DNA from: an uncultured Oscillospiraceae bacterium
Lineage (GTDB): Bacteria; Bacillota; Clostridia; Oscillospirales; Oscillospiraceae
Length of the DNA: 22,346 bases
Direction of reading: 5' to 3'
Assembly: GCA_910584045.1 (NCBI GenBank)
Contig: CAJTYO010000046.1
Location: 1-22,346, forward strand
Shown here: piece by piece, positions 14,403 through 22,116 of the stretch
Position numbering within the stretch: the first letter of the stretch is position 1
How the letters are laid out: each line of letters opens with the position of its first letter
Notes under the pieces: generated by a model
What the model saw: the letters and a program-made list of their open reading frames with translations, nothing else
Told to the model about the DNA's origin: nothing
The model's database searches: none
Program-made: the position numbers and the translations under genes

Positions 14403-15368
14403 ATGATAAAGATCGTATATACAGGAGAAATGGACCCCCGCCTGTGCAAAAACGTGCTGGGAGAAACTATCCCCGCCCTGGCGGAGCGTGACCCGGACGT
14501 GATCTACCTGGACGCAGACCTCATGAGCTGCATCGGAACCGGCAAGTGGGCCAAGGCCCACCCTGACCGGGCGGTCAACTGCGGCATTGCCGAGGCCAAC
14601 ATGGTGGGCGTGGCCTGCGGTCTGGCCTCCGCCGGGTTCAAGCCCATTGTCCACACCTTCGGCCCCTTCGCCTCCCGCCGCTGCTACGACCAGGCCTTTT
14701 TAAGCGGCGGCTACGCCAAGAACGACGTCACCATCATTGGCACCGACCCCGGCGTCACCGCCACCATGAACGGCGGCACCCACATGCCCTTTGAAGATGT
14801 GGCTCTCTATAGGGCTCTGCCGGGGGCCACGGTGATTGACGTCACCGACCCCACCCTGCTCGTCAGCGTCCTGGGTCAGTGCGTGAACCGCCCCGGCGTG
14901 AAGTTCATCCGGGTGGGCCGGAAGCAGTACGCCAAGGTCTACGAGGAGGGCAGCGAGCTGCCCATTGGCAGAGCCGTCACCCTCCGGGAGGGAACCGATA
15001 TCGCCATCTTCGCCGCCGGCATCATGGTTCACGAGGCCATGCAGGCCGCCAAGAGCCTGGAGGCCCATGGCGTCAGCGCGGCGGTGATCGACATGTTCAC
15101 CATCAAGCCCCTGGACGAGGAGGCGGTGGAGACCTGGGCGACGCGCTGCGGCGCGGTGGTCACGGCGGAGAACCACAACAAATACGGCGGCCTCTGGTCC
15201 GCCGTCAGCGAGGTACTGGCTAAGAAGCGTCCCGTCCCCGCGGACTGCGTGGCCGTGGAGGACGAGTTCGGCGAGGTGGGGCCCCAGGACTACCTACAGG
15301 AACGCTTCGGCCTCACCGCCGCCCGCATCGTGGAGCAGGCCAAGGCCGTCCTTGCCAGAAAGGGCTGA
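14403..15368 (+). CDS. transketolase, C-terminal (pyrimidine-binding) subunit
   Basis: The 321-residue partner of the preceding gene, only three bases downstream. It contains the pyrimidine domain with the activating Glu64 in NCGIAEANMVGVACGLA, an FGPFASRRCYDQ stretch (86-97), GGTHMPFEDVALYRALPG (124-141) with the conserved His127, and the C-terminal transketolase domain (from about 188; GIMVHEAMQAA, VTAENHNKYGGL). Both halves are needed for an active site, since TPP lies at the interface. Where standard split transketolases have GASHQA, this has GGTHMP, a change beside the substrate channel that may reflect a different donor. It is directly followed, again after three bases, by the LarA homologue, so the subunits and the racemase are probably co-translated. 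Confidence 0.92.
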   Translation: MIKIVYTGEMDPRLCKNVLGETIPALAERDPDVIYLDADLMSCIGTGKWAKAHPDRAVNCGIAEANMVGVACGLASAGFKPIVHTFGPFASRRCYDQAFLSGGYAKNDVTIIGTDPGVTATMNGGTHMPFEDVALYRALPGATVIDVTDPTLLVSVLGQCVNRPGVKFIRVGRKQYAKVYEEGSELPIGRAVTLREGTDIAIFAAGIMVHEAMQAAKSLEAHGVSAAVIDMFTIKPLDEEAVETWATRCGAVVTAENHNKYGGLWSAVSEVLAKKRPVPADCVAVEDEFGEVGPQDYLQERFGLTAARIVEQAKAVLARKG

Positions 15369-15371
15369 GCC

Positions 15372-16622
15372 ATGAAGCTGCGTTTCGGATTCGGCACGGG
15401 GACGCAGGAGGCGGAGATCCCGGAGAAGAACCTCCTGGGGGTCCTCCGCGCCAATGAGGCGGCCCCGGGTCTCACCGGCGAGGCGGAGGTCCGGCGGGCC
15501 TTGGCCGAGCCCATCGGCTCACTCCGGCTGCGGGAGCTCGTAAAGCCCGGCGAGAAAATCGCCATTGTCACCAGCGACGTCACCCGCCCCATGCCCACCT
15601 ATAAGGTGATGCCCGCCCTGCTGGACGAGCTGTATGCGGCGGGTGTAAAGGGGGAGGACATTACGCTGGTGTTCGCCCTCGGCAGCCACCGGAAGCATAC
15701 GGACGAGGAGCGGAAGCGTCTGGCCGGAGAGCGGGCCTGGAACGAAATCGCCTGCGTGGACAGCGACCCTGCGGACTGCGTCCATATGGGCGTCACCGCC
15801 GCCGGAACCCCCGTGGACGTCACCCGGACCGTGGCCCGGGCGGACCGGCGCATCTGCCTGGGGAACATCGAGTACCACTACTTCGCCGGCTACTCCGGCG
15901 GGGCCAAGGCCATCATGCCCGGCGTATCCACCCGGGCGGCCATCCAGTCCAACCACTCCATGATGGTCCGCCCCGAGGCCTGCGCCGGGGCCCTGGAGAC
16001 CAACCCTCTGCGGATGGACATCGAGGAGGCGGGGGCCATCTGCGGCATCGACTTTATCCTCAACGTGGTGCTCAGCGAGCACAAGGATATCCTCCGGGCC
16101 GTGGCGGGCCACCCGGTGGAGGCCCACCGGGCCGGCTGCGCCTTCCTGGATCGGCTGTACCTCAAGGAGCTGCCCCGGGGCGCGGACGTCGTCCTGGTCA
16201 GCCAGGGGGGCGCGCCCAAGGATCTGAACCTCTACCAGACCCAGAAGGCCCTGGACAACGCCCGCCATGCGGTGAACCCCGGCGGCGTGATCGTGCTCAT
16301 CGGCTCCTGTAAGGAGGGGCTGGGGGAGCGGGTTTTCGAGGAGTGGATGACCCAATCCGAGTCCCCGAAAGCTATGATCGAACGCATCGGCCGGGACTTC
16401 CAGCTGGGGGGCCACAAGGCCGCCGCCATCGCCATGACCCTGGAGAAGGCGGACGTGTACCTTGTCAGCGACCTGGAGCCGGACTTCGTCCGCTCCATCT
16501 TCCTGACCCCCCAGCCCACCGTCCAGGCCGCTCTGGACGCGGCCTTTGCCAAGCTGGGCCCCGAGGCCACGGTGCTGGCCATGCCCTACGGCGGCTCCAC
16601 GCTGCCCAGGATCGTGGGATGA
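15372..16622 (+). CDS. LarA-type nickel-dependent 2-hydroxyacid racemase/epimerase; proposed malate racemase
   Basis: A 416-residue protein of the LarA (lactate racemase, DUF2088) family. The residues that hold and use the nickel-pincer nucleotide cofactor in Lactiplantibacillus LarA are present at constant offsets: SDVTRPMP (Asp69, Arg72), LGSHRKHT with His106, YHYFAGYSGGAKAIMPG with His169 and the cofactor lysine Lys179, and QSNH with nickel ligand His195. QKALDNA (291-297) matches the later substrate/cofactor region. Family members racemise lactate, malate, 2-hydroxyglutarate or epimerise gluconate, so the substrate must come from context. The next gene is malic enzyme, which makes malate the best guess. 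Activity needs the LarB, LarC and LarE cofactor pathway, which is not in this window. Start ATG three bases after the transketolase stop. Confidence 0.9.
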   Translation: MKLRFGFGTGTQEAEIPEKNLLGVLRANEAAPGLTGEAEVRRALAEPIGSLRLRELVKPGEKIAIVTSDVTRPMPTYKVMPALLDELYAAGVKGEDITLVFALGSHRKHTDEERKRLAGERAWNEIACVDSDPADCVHMGVTAAGTPVDVTRTVARADRRICLGNIEYHYFAGYSGGAKAIMPGVSTRAAIQSNHSMMVRPEACAGALETNPLRMDIEEAGAICGIDFILNVVLSEHKDILRAVAGHPVEAHRAGCAFLDRLYLKELPRGADVVLVSQGGAPKDLNLYQTQKALDNARHAVNPGGVIVLIGSCKEGLGERVFEEWMTQSESPKAMIERIGRDFQLGGHKAAAIAMTLEKADVYLVSDLEPDFVRSIFLTPQPTVQAALDAAFAKLGPEATVLAMPYGGSTLPRIVG

Positions 16623-16628
16623 CCCCAC

Positions 16629-16649
16629 AGGGGCGGCGCCTCCGCCCCT
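16629..16649 (+). repeat. small stem-loop between the LarA homologue and malic enzyme
   Basis: AGGGGCGG (16629-16636) pairs with CCGCCCCT (16642-16649) around CGCCT. There is no T-run. It sits in the only gap of notable size (78 bases) between the PGK-type gene and the methyltransferase, so it could tune message levels across the operon. Confidence 0.4.
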
Positions 16650-16700
16650 TCACTAAATACCGCAAGACTGCAAATGATTGCAAAAAGGAGAATAACCGCT

Positions 16701-17873
16701 ATGGATTACGCAAAGGAATCCCTCCGCCTCCACGAGGAGTGGAAGGGGAAGATCGAAGTCATCGCCACCGTCCCCGTGGAGAGCAAGGACGACCTCTCCC
16801 TGGCCTATACCCCCGGCGTGGCCCAGCCCTGCCTGGAAATTCAGAAGGACGTGAACAAGAGCTATGAGCTGACCCGCCGCCACAACCTGTGCGCCGTCAT
16901 CACCGACGGCTCCGCCGTGCTGGGCTTAGGGGACATCGGCCCGGAGGCCGGGATGCCCGTCATGGAGGGCAAATGCGTGCTGTTCAAGGCCTTCGGCGGG
17001 GTGGACGCCTTCCCCCTGTGCGTGAAGACCCACGACGTGGATGAGTTCGTCAACGCCGTCTACCTGATGAGCGGCAGCTTCGGCGGCGTCAATCTGGAGG
17101 ACATCGCCGCCCCCCGGTGTTTCGAGATTGAGCGGAAGCTGAAGGAGAAGTGCGACATACCCATCTTCCACGACGACCAGCATGGCACCGCCGTCATCAC
17201 CCTGGCGGGCCTGACCAACGCCCTGAAGGTTGTGGGCAAGAAGAAGGAGGACGTGAAGGTCGTCACCTCCGGCGCAGGTGCGGCGGCGGTGTCCATCGTG
17301 AAGCTGCTCCTCTCCGCCGGATACAAAAACGTGACCATGTGCGACCGGAAGGGCGCCATCTACGCGGGCCGCGAGGGCCTCAACTGGATCAAGGAGGAAA
17401 TGGCCCAGGTGACCAATCTGGAGAAGAAGGCCGGGTCCCTGGCCGATATGCTGGCGGGCGCGGACGTATTCATCGGAGTCTCCGCTCCCGGGACTGTGAC
17501 CACGGACATGGTCAAAACCATGAACAAGGACGCCGTCATCTTCGCCTGCGCCAACCCTACTCCGGAGATCTTCCCCGAGGACGCCAAGGCCGGCGGCGCG
17601 GCGGTAATCGCCACAGGCCGCAGCGACTTCCCCAACCAGATCAACAACGTACTGGCCTTCCCCGGCATCTTCCGCGGAACCTTCGACGTGCGGGCCAGCG
17701 ACATCAACGAGGAGATGAAAATGGCCGCGGCCCGCGCCCTGGCGGAGCTGATCTCCCCCGAGGAGCTCAGCGCGGACTATATCATCCCCAAGGCCTTCGA
17801 CAAGCGGGTGGGCCCGGCGGTGGCCAAGGCAGTGGCCGAGGCCGCCAGAGCCTCCGGCGTGGCCCGGATTTAA
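16701..17873 (+). CDS. malic enzyme (NAD(P)-dependent, decarboxylating), short bacterial form
   Basis: The 390-residue enzyme turns L-malate into pyruvate and CO2 with reduction of NAD(P). LSLAYTPGVAQPC holds the catalytic Tyr36; VITDGSAVLGLGDIGP (67-82), EGKCVLFKAFGG with Lys91, and IFHDDQHGTAV (155-165) carry the catalytic lysine and metal aspartates. The dinucleotide loop is SGAGAAAVS (190-198), then FACANPTPEIFPEDA. The length is that of the short form without the phosphotransacetylase-like C-terminal domain seen in MaeB. AAAAAGGAG precedes ATG 16701; the frame opens upstream at 16674 without a ribosome site. It is followed after 15 bases by iolE. Malic enzyme is not a usual member of inositol operons, and its place here ties malate to inositol breakdown. 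Coenzyme choice is not clear. Confidence 0.93.
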   Translation: MDYAKESLRLHEEWKGKIEVIATVPVESKDDLSLAYTPGVAQPCLEIQKDVNKSYELTRRHNLCAVITDGSAVLGLGDIGPEAGMPVMEGKCVLFKAFGGVDAFPLCVKTHDVDEFVNAVYLMSGSFGGVNLEDIAAPRCFEIERKLKEKCDIPIFHDDQHGTAVITLAGLTNALKVVGKKKEDVKVVTSGAGAAAVSIVKLLLSAGYKNVTMCDRKGAIYAGREGLNWIKEEMAQVTNLEKKAGSLADMLAGADVFIGVSAPGTVTTDMVKTMNKDAVIFACANPTPEIFPEDAKAGGAAVIATGRSDFPNQINNVLAFPGIFRGTFDVRASDINEEMKMAAARALAELISPEELSADYIIPKAFDKRVGPAVAKAVAEAARASGVARI

Positions 17874-17888
17874 CAGGAGGACTACGAT

Positions 17889-18791
17889 ATGTTTGATCCC
17901 AATACCGTCAAGCTGGGCATCGCGCCCATCGGCTGGTGCAACGACGACATGCCGGAGCTGGGGGCGGAGAACACATTCAGGCAGACCGTCAGCGAAATGG
18001 CCCTGGCGGGCTTCACCGGGTGCGAAATCGGCAACAAGTACCCCTCTGACCCGACGGAGCTGAAGGCCCAGCTGGACCTGCGGGGGATGCGGATTGCCAG
18101 CCGTTGGTTCTCCTCCTTCCTGATTACCAGGCCTTACGAGGAAGTGGAGTCGGCGTTTGTCCAGGAGCTGGAGTTTCTCGCTGCCGTCGGCGCAAACCGC
18201 ATCAATGTCAGCGAGCAGTCCTACTCCATCCAGGGCCAGATGGACACACCCATCCTCACCGGCAGCCGCAAGCACGTGATGGACGAGCGGGAGTGGGACC
18301 TCCTCTGCGAGGGCCTCAACAAGCTGGGGAAGACCGCCGCCGACCGGGGCTTCAAGCTGTGCTTCCACCACCACATGGGCACCGTAGTCCAGACGGCGGA
18401 AGAGACGGACCGGATGATGGCGAACACCGATCCCCGGTATGTGTTTCTGTGCTACGACACCGGCCACTTTACCTTCGCCGGGGAGGACCCCCTGGCGATG
18501 CTGAAAAAGTACGTGGACCGGATCGGCCACGTGCATCTGAAGGATATGCGGCTTCCTGTGGTGGAGGAGGCCCGCCGGAACGGCTGGAGCTTCCTCCAGG
18601 CGGTGCGGAACGGGGCGTTCACCGTCCCCGGGGACGGAAACGTGGATTTTGACCCCGTATTCAAGGTCCTGTCCGACGCGGGCTACCAAGGCTGGCTTCT
18701 GGTGGAGGCGGAGCAGGACCCGGCCAAGGCCGATCCCCTGGCCTATGCCATGAAGGCGCGGAAATACATCCGGGAACACACCGGGCTATAG
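17889..18791 (+). CDS. iolE: inosose (2-keto-myo-inositol) dehydratase
   Basis: A 300-residue TIM-barrel protein of the xylose-isomerase-like/AP endonuclease 2 group. The N-terminus LGIAPIGWCNDDMPELG, followed by AENTF and MALAGFTGCEIGNKYPSD, is characteristic of IolE. The metal-site strands later in the chain are also present (LCFHHHMGTVVQ, CYDTGHFTFAGEDP, GHVHLKDMR and LLVEAEQDP). It removes water from scyllo-inosose to give 3D-(3,5/4)-trihydroxycyclohexane-1,2-dione, the substrate of IolD. The length matches the family (about 297-300). ACAGGAGGA precedes the ATG. It lies between malic enzyme and iolB with short gaps of 15 and 18 bases. Confidence 0.94.
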   Translation: MFDPNTVKLGIAPIGWCNDDMPELGAENTFRQTVSEMALAGFTGCEIGNKYPSDPTELKAQLDLRGMRIASRWFSSFLITRPYEEVESAFVQELEFLAAVGANRINVSEQSYSIQGQMDTPILTGSRKHVMDEREWDLLCEGLNKLGKTAADRGFKLCFHHHMGTVVQTAEETDRMMANTDPRYVFLCYDTGHFTFAGEDPLAMLKKYVDRIGHVHLKDMRLPVVEEARRNGWSFLQAVRNGAFTVPGDGNVDFDPVFKVLSDAGYQGWLLVEAEQDPAKADPLAYAMKARKYIREHTGL

Positions 18792-18809
18792 AGCGAGGAG
18801 AACAGGGAC

Positions 18810-19610
18810 ATGACCTATTTCAATAAAAATCGGGAGCTGAAGCAGGGCTACAACGCCTATATCGACGCATCTGTGGACGACATGGGGACCCAGATGGACG
18901 TGGGTCTGCTGGTGATGGAGGCGGGAGACACTTTCATTTTTGAGGAGGCACAGAAGGAGATCGCCGTGCTGCTCTTCTCCGGTGAGGTGACCTACCGCTG
19001 GAACGGGGAGACCGTGGATGCGGATCGGGCGGACTGCTTCCATCACGAGGCCTACTGCCTTCTGGCCTCCAGAGGGACGCGGATTGAGCTGACCGCCCGC
19101 GGACACAGCGAGCTGTATATTCAGAAAACCGTCAATGAGCGAAACTATACGCCCGTGATGTACACCCCCTCGACCATCCAGACCCAGCACGCGGGAGCCA
19201 ACGGGGAGCTGCTGGGCTGTATGCAGCGGGAGATCAAGACCTTCTTCGACTACGACAACGCCCCCTTCTCCAACATGGTGCTGGGCGAGGTACTGAACTA
19301 TCCGGGCAAATGGTCCTCCTATCCGCCCCACCACCACCCCCAGCCGGAGGTGTACTTCTACCGCTTCGACTACCCCGACGGCTTCGGCGCGGGCTTTGCC
19401 AACGGGGAAATTTATAAAACGAGCCACAATGGCCTGGCGGTCATCAACCACGGCTTCCACTCCCAGACCGCCGCGCCGGGGTACGCCATGTGCTACGCCT
19501 GGGGCATCCGCCACCTGGAGGGGGACCCCTGGAAGAAGACTCGCATCGACGATCCCGAGCACGCCTGGCTGTGGAAGCCGGATGCCAACGACCACATCTA
19601 TCAGGGATAG
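18810..19610 (+). CDS. iolB: 5-deoxy-glucuronate isomerase
   Basis: At 266 residues this is a normal-length IolB (about 271), a two-cupin protein. The metal-binding cupin motif YPPHHHPQPEVYFYRF (171-186; His174-176, Glu180) with His217 in VINHGFHSQ is complete. It converts 5-deoxy-D-glucuronate, the product of IolD, into 2-deoxy-5-keto-D-gluconate (DKG), the last step before the pathway divides into the classical IolC route or the route proposed here. The ribosome site is CGAGGAGAA, nine bases from the ATG. The next gene begins within nine bases of its stop. Confidence 0.95.
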   Translation: MTYFNKNRELKQGYNAYIDASVDDMGTQMDVGLLVMEAGDTFIFEEAQKEIAVLLFSGEVTYRWNGETVDADRADCFHHEAYCLLASRGTRIELTARGHSELYIQKTVNERNYTPVMYTPSTIQTQHAGANGELLGCMQREIKTFFDYDNAPFSNMVLGEVLNYPGKWSSYPPHHHPQPEVYFYRFDYPDGFGAGFANGEIYKTSHNGLAVINHGFHSQTAAPGYAMCYAWGIRHLEGDPWKKTRIDDPEHAWLWKPDANDHIYQG

Positions 19611-19618
19611 GATTTTCC

Positions 19619-20140
19619 GTGTACGGATTCGTGCTGCTGCTGCCGTTCCTTCTCATAAGATTCGGGCTGCTGGTCCGTCTGAGCCGGGAAGCGGTGTCTC
19701 GCGCGGCGTATTTCGCGCCGGTGAGGGGAGGGGAGCGGGCCGCTTATTGGGCTTATCAGATCAGCAACGGGGGGATACTTCTCGTTCCGCTCTTTTTGAA
19801 GGTTTCCGCCATGTTTTCATGGCAGCTGGTCCTGGGGCTGATCTGCTATGTTGGGGGACTATGCTTATGTGCGGCCGCCATAGCCGGCTTTGCCGCTCCT
19901 GATGAAAACGGTCTGAACACAAACGGCGTTTATCAGATTTCCCGCAATCCGATGTATGTGTCTTATTTTATCTGCTTTATGGGAATGGCTCTGCTGACCC
20001 GCTCGTGGATGCTGTTCGGATTTGTGGCGGTCTTCCAGATTTCCGCCCATTGGATCATTCTTGCGGAGGAAAGATGGTGCCTTGAGAAATTTGGAGAGCC
20101 TTATGCGCAGTACATGAAAACGGTGCGGCGTTACATCTAA
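19619..20140 (+). CDS. ICMT/PEMT-like membrane methyltransferase, AT-rich insert in the iol operon
   Basis: A 173-residue membrane protein with about four or five hydrophobic segments. The C-terminus has the hallmarks of the isoprenylcysteine carboxyl methyltransferase / phospholipid methyltransferase group: GVYQISRNPMYVSYF (RNPMY motif), then EERWCLEKFGEPYAQYMKTVRRYI-like spacing with Glu-Glu, Phe-Gly and Tyr-x2-Tyr. Such proteins methylate lipids or small substrates with S-adenosylmethionine; the bacterial substrates are mostly unknown. The start is uncertain. I take GTG 19619, where the hydrophobic N-terminus begins, with a weak AGGATAGGA-like site overlapping the iolB stop. The 3' half is strikingly AT-rich (19921-19980 is about 38% GC; iolD at 20281-20340 is about 72%), which suggests a later arrival. 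No role in inositol breakdown is evident. Confidence 0.75.
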   Translation: MYGFVLLLPFLLIRFGLLVRLSREAVSRAAYFAPVRGGERAAYWAYQISNGGILLVPLFLKVSAMFSWQLVLGLICYVGGLCLCAAAIAGFAAPDENGLNTNGVYQISRNPMYVSYFICFMGMALLTRSWMLFGFVAVFQISAHWIILAEERWCLEKFGEPYAQYMKTVRRYI

Positions 20141-20174
20141 TAAACAATTATCGGTAAGGAGGATTTGAGGAAAC

Positions 20175-22097
20175 GTGAAAACAATTCGACTGACCATGGC
20201 CCAGGCCCTGGTCCGGTTCCTGGAGAACCAGTACATCCGTTACGACGGCATCGAGCACCCCTTCGTGGAGGGCGTCATCATGCTGCCCGGCCACGGCAAC
20301 GTGGTGGGTCTGGGCCAGGCTTTGGCCCAGGAGGCCCATCGGATGCAGGTCTGGCAGGGCAAGAACGAGCAGGGCATGGCTCACACCGCCGTGGCCTTTG
20401 CCAAGCAGTGCAAGCGCAAGAAGATCATCGCCGTCACCTCCTCGGTGGGCCCCGGCGCGGCCAACATGGTCACCGCCGCCGCCACCGCCACCGCCAACAA
20501 CATCCCCGTGCTGATCCTGCCCGGCGACGTGTACGCCTGCCGCCAGCCGGACCCGGTGCTCCAGCAGGTGGAGCAGACCCACGATTTGAGCCTGTCCACC
20601 AACGACGCCTTCCGTCCCGTGTGCCGGTACTGGGACCGCGTGACCCGTCCCGAGCAGCTCATGAGCGCCATGCTCAGCGCCATGCGGGCTCTGACCGACC
20701 CGGCCAACACCGGTGCGGTGTGCGTGGCCATGCCCCAGGACGTGGAGGGCGAGGCATACGACTACCCCGAGAGCTTTTTTGCCAAGCGGGTCCACCGCCT
20801 GGCTCGCCGGGAGCCGGAGGCGGAGATCATCGCCGAGGCGGCGGAGATCATCAAGACCGCTAAAAAGCCGATGCTCATCTGCGGCGGCGGCGTGCGGTAC
20901 AGCGAAGCCCACGAAGAATTCAAGCATTTTGCTGAGACTGCCGGCATCCCCTTCGCGGAAACCCAGGCGGGCAAGAGCGCCGTCGTCTGGGACCACCCCC
21001 TGAACCTGGGCGGCGTGGGCGTGACGGGCTGCTCCGCCGCCAACGAGATCGCCAGAGAGGCGGACGTGGTCATCGGCGTGGGCACCCGGTACACCGACTT
21101 CACCACCGCCTCCAAGTGGCTGTTCCGGGAGGACGCCAAGTTCATCAATATCAACGTCTCCGAGTTCCAGGCGCTGAAGCTGGACGCCCTGCCGGTGGTC
21201 GCTGACGCGAAAAAGGCCCTGCCCGCCCTGCTGAAATCCATTGAGGGCTACAAGGCCCCCTACGCCGGCGAGGTTGCCGGGGCCCGCGCCCGCTGGCAGA
21301 AGGAGCTTGACCGGCTGGACGCCATCGCCTTCGGCGAGGGCTACGTGCCGGAGATCAACGACGCCAACGCCCAATCCGCCTTCCGCTTCTCCAAGGACCT
21401 GGATGCCAGCCTCACCCAGACGGAGGTCCTGGGCTGCATCAACCGCTGCATCGATCCCGAGGATGTGGTCATCGGCGCGGCAGGCTCCCTGCCCGGCGAC
21501 ATGCAGCGGATGTGGCGGCCCCGGGCTGTGGATACCTATAACATGGAGTACGGCTACTCCTGCATGGGCTACGAGATCTCCGGCGCGCTGGGCGTGAAGT
21601 ACGCCATCGGCGACAGGGACGTATACGCCATGTGCGGCGACGGCAGCTTCATCATGCTCCACGCCGAGCTGCTGACGGCGGTGCAGGAGCACAAGAAGAT
21701 CAACATCTGCCTCTTCAACAACGCCAGCTACGGCTGCATCAACAATCTCCAGGTGGGCCACGGCAACGACACCCTCTGCACGGAGCTGCGCTGGCGGGGC
21801 GAGGACGGGAAGTTCTCCGGCCCCTTCATGCCGGTGGACTTCGCAAAAATTGCCGAGGGCTACGGCTGCAAGGCCTACACCATCCACAGCCTTTCCGAGC
21901 TGAAGGACGCCATCGCCGAGGCCAAGAGGATTGACGGCGTACCGGTGCTGTTCGACATCCGGGTGCTGCCCAAGTCCATGACAGACGGCTATGGCGCATG
22001 GTGGCGGGTGGGCGACACGGCGGTGTCCGAGAACCAGCGGAACCTGGACGCCTATCAGGACCACCTGGCCCACGAGAAGGATGCAAGGAAGTATTAA
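20175..22097 (+). CDS. iolD: 3D-(3,5/4)-trihydroxycyclohexane-1,2-dione hydrolase
   Basis: The 640-residue enzyme has the length and sequence of IolD, a thiamine diphosphate enzyme of the acetolactate-synthase fold. The N-terminus MKTIRLTMAQALVRFL and GVIMLPGHGNVVGLGQAL are typical; Glu65 in KNEQGMAHTA activates the cofactor, and GDGSF (488-492) with FNNASYG about 25 residues later forms the Mg/TPP site. It opens the six-membered ring by hydrolysis to 5-deoxy-glucuronate. It starts with GTG at 20175; AAGGAGGA lies about 11 bases upstream and a second GAGG just before the start, an untidy arrangement that may lower translation. The iolG-like gene follows 19 bases after its stop. Confidence 0.95.
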   Translation: MKTIRLTMAQALVRFLENQYIRYDGIEHPFVEGVIMLPGHGNVVGLGQALAQEAHRMQVWQGKNEQGMAHTAVAFAKQCKRKKIIAVTSSVGPGAANMVTAAATATANNIPVLILPGDVYACRQPDPVLQQVEQTHDLSLSTNDAFRPVCRYWDRVTRPEQLMSAMLSAMRALTDPANTGAVCVAMPQDVEGEAYDYPESFFAKRVHRLARREPEAEIIAEAAEIIKTAKKPMLICGGGVRYSEAHEEFKHFAETAGIPFAETQAGKSAVVWDHPLNLGGVGVTGCSAANEIAREADVVIGVGTRYTDFTTASKWLFREDAKFININVSEFQALKLDALPVVADAKKALPALLKSIEGYKAPYAGEVAGARARWQKELDRLDAIAFGEGYVPEINDANAQSAFRFSKDLDASLTQTEVLGCINRCIDPEDVVIGAAGSLPGDMQRMWRPRAVDTYNMEYGYSCMGYEISGALGVKYAIGDRDVYAMCGDGSFIMLHAELLTAVQEHKKINICLFNNASYGCINNLQVGHGNDTLCTELRWRGEDGKFSGPFMPVDFAKIAEGYGCKAYTIHSLSELKDAIAEAKRIDGVPVLFDIRVLPKSMTDGYGAWWRVGDTAVSENQRNLDAYQDHLAHEKDARKY

Positions 22098-22116
22098 AAT
22101 CGGAGGTACATATACC

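Noticed and set aside
10940..15368. Reading the GAPDH, PGK and transketolase genes as an ordinary glycolysis/pentose-phosphate cluster
   Set aside because: Not excluded, but less likely. The GAPDH and PGK are archaeal-type, the PGK lacks a phosphate-binding arginine, no other glycolytic gene is nearby, and the set is embedded among iol genes, a LarA homologue and malic enzyme.
16926..18779. Long open frame on the minus strand (617 codons) across malic enzyme and iolE
   Set aside because: It is the antisense shadow of two recognisable genes in GC-rich DNA. It is rich in His, Gly, Val and Asp without domain sense, and no ribosome site supports it.
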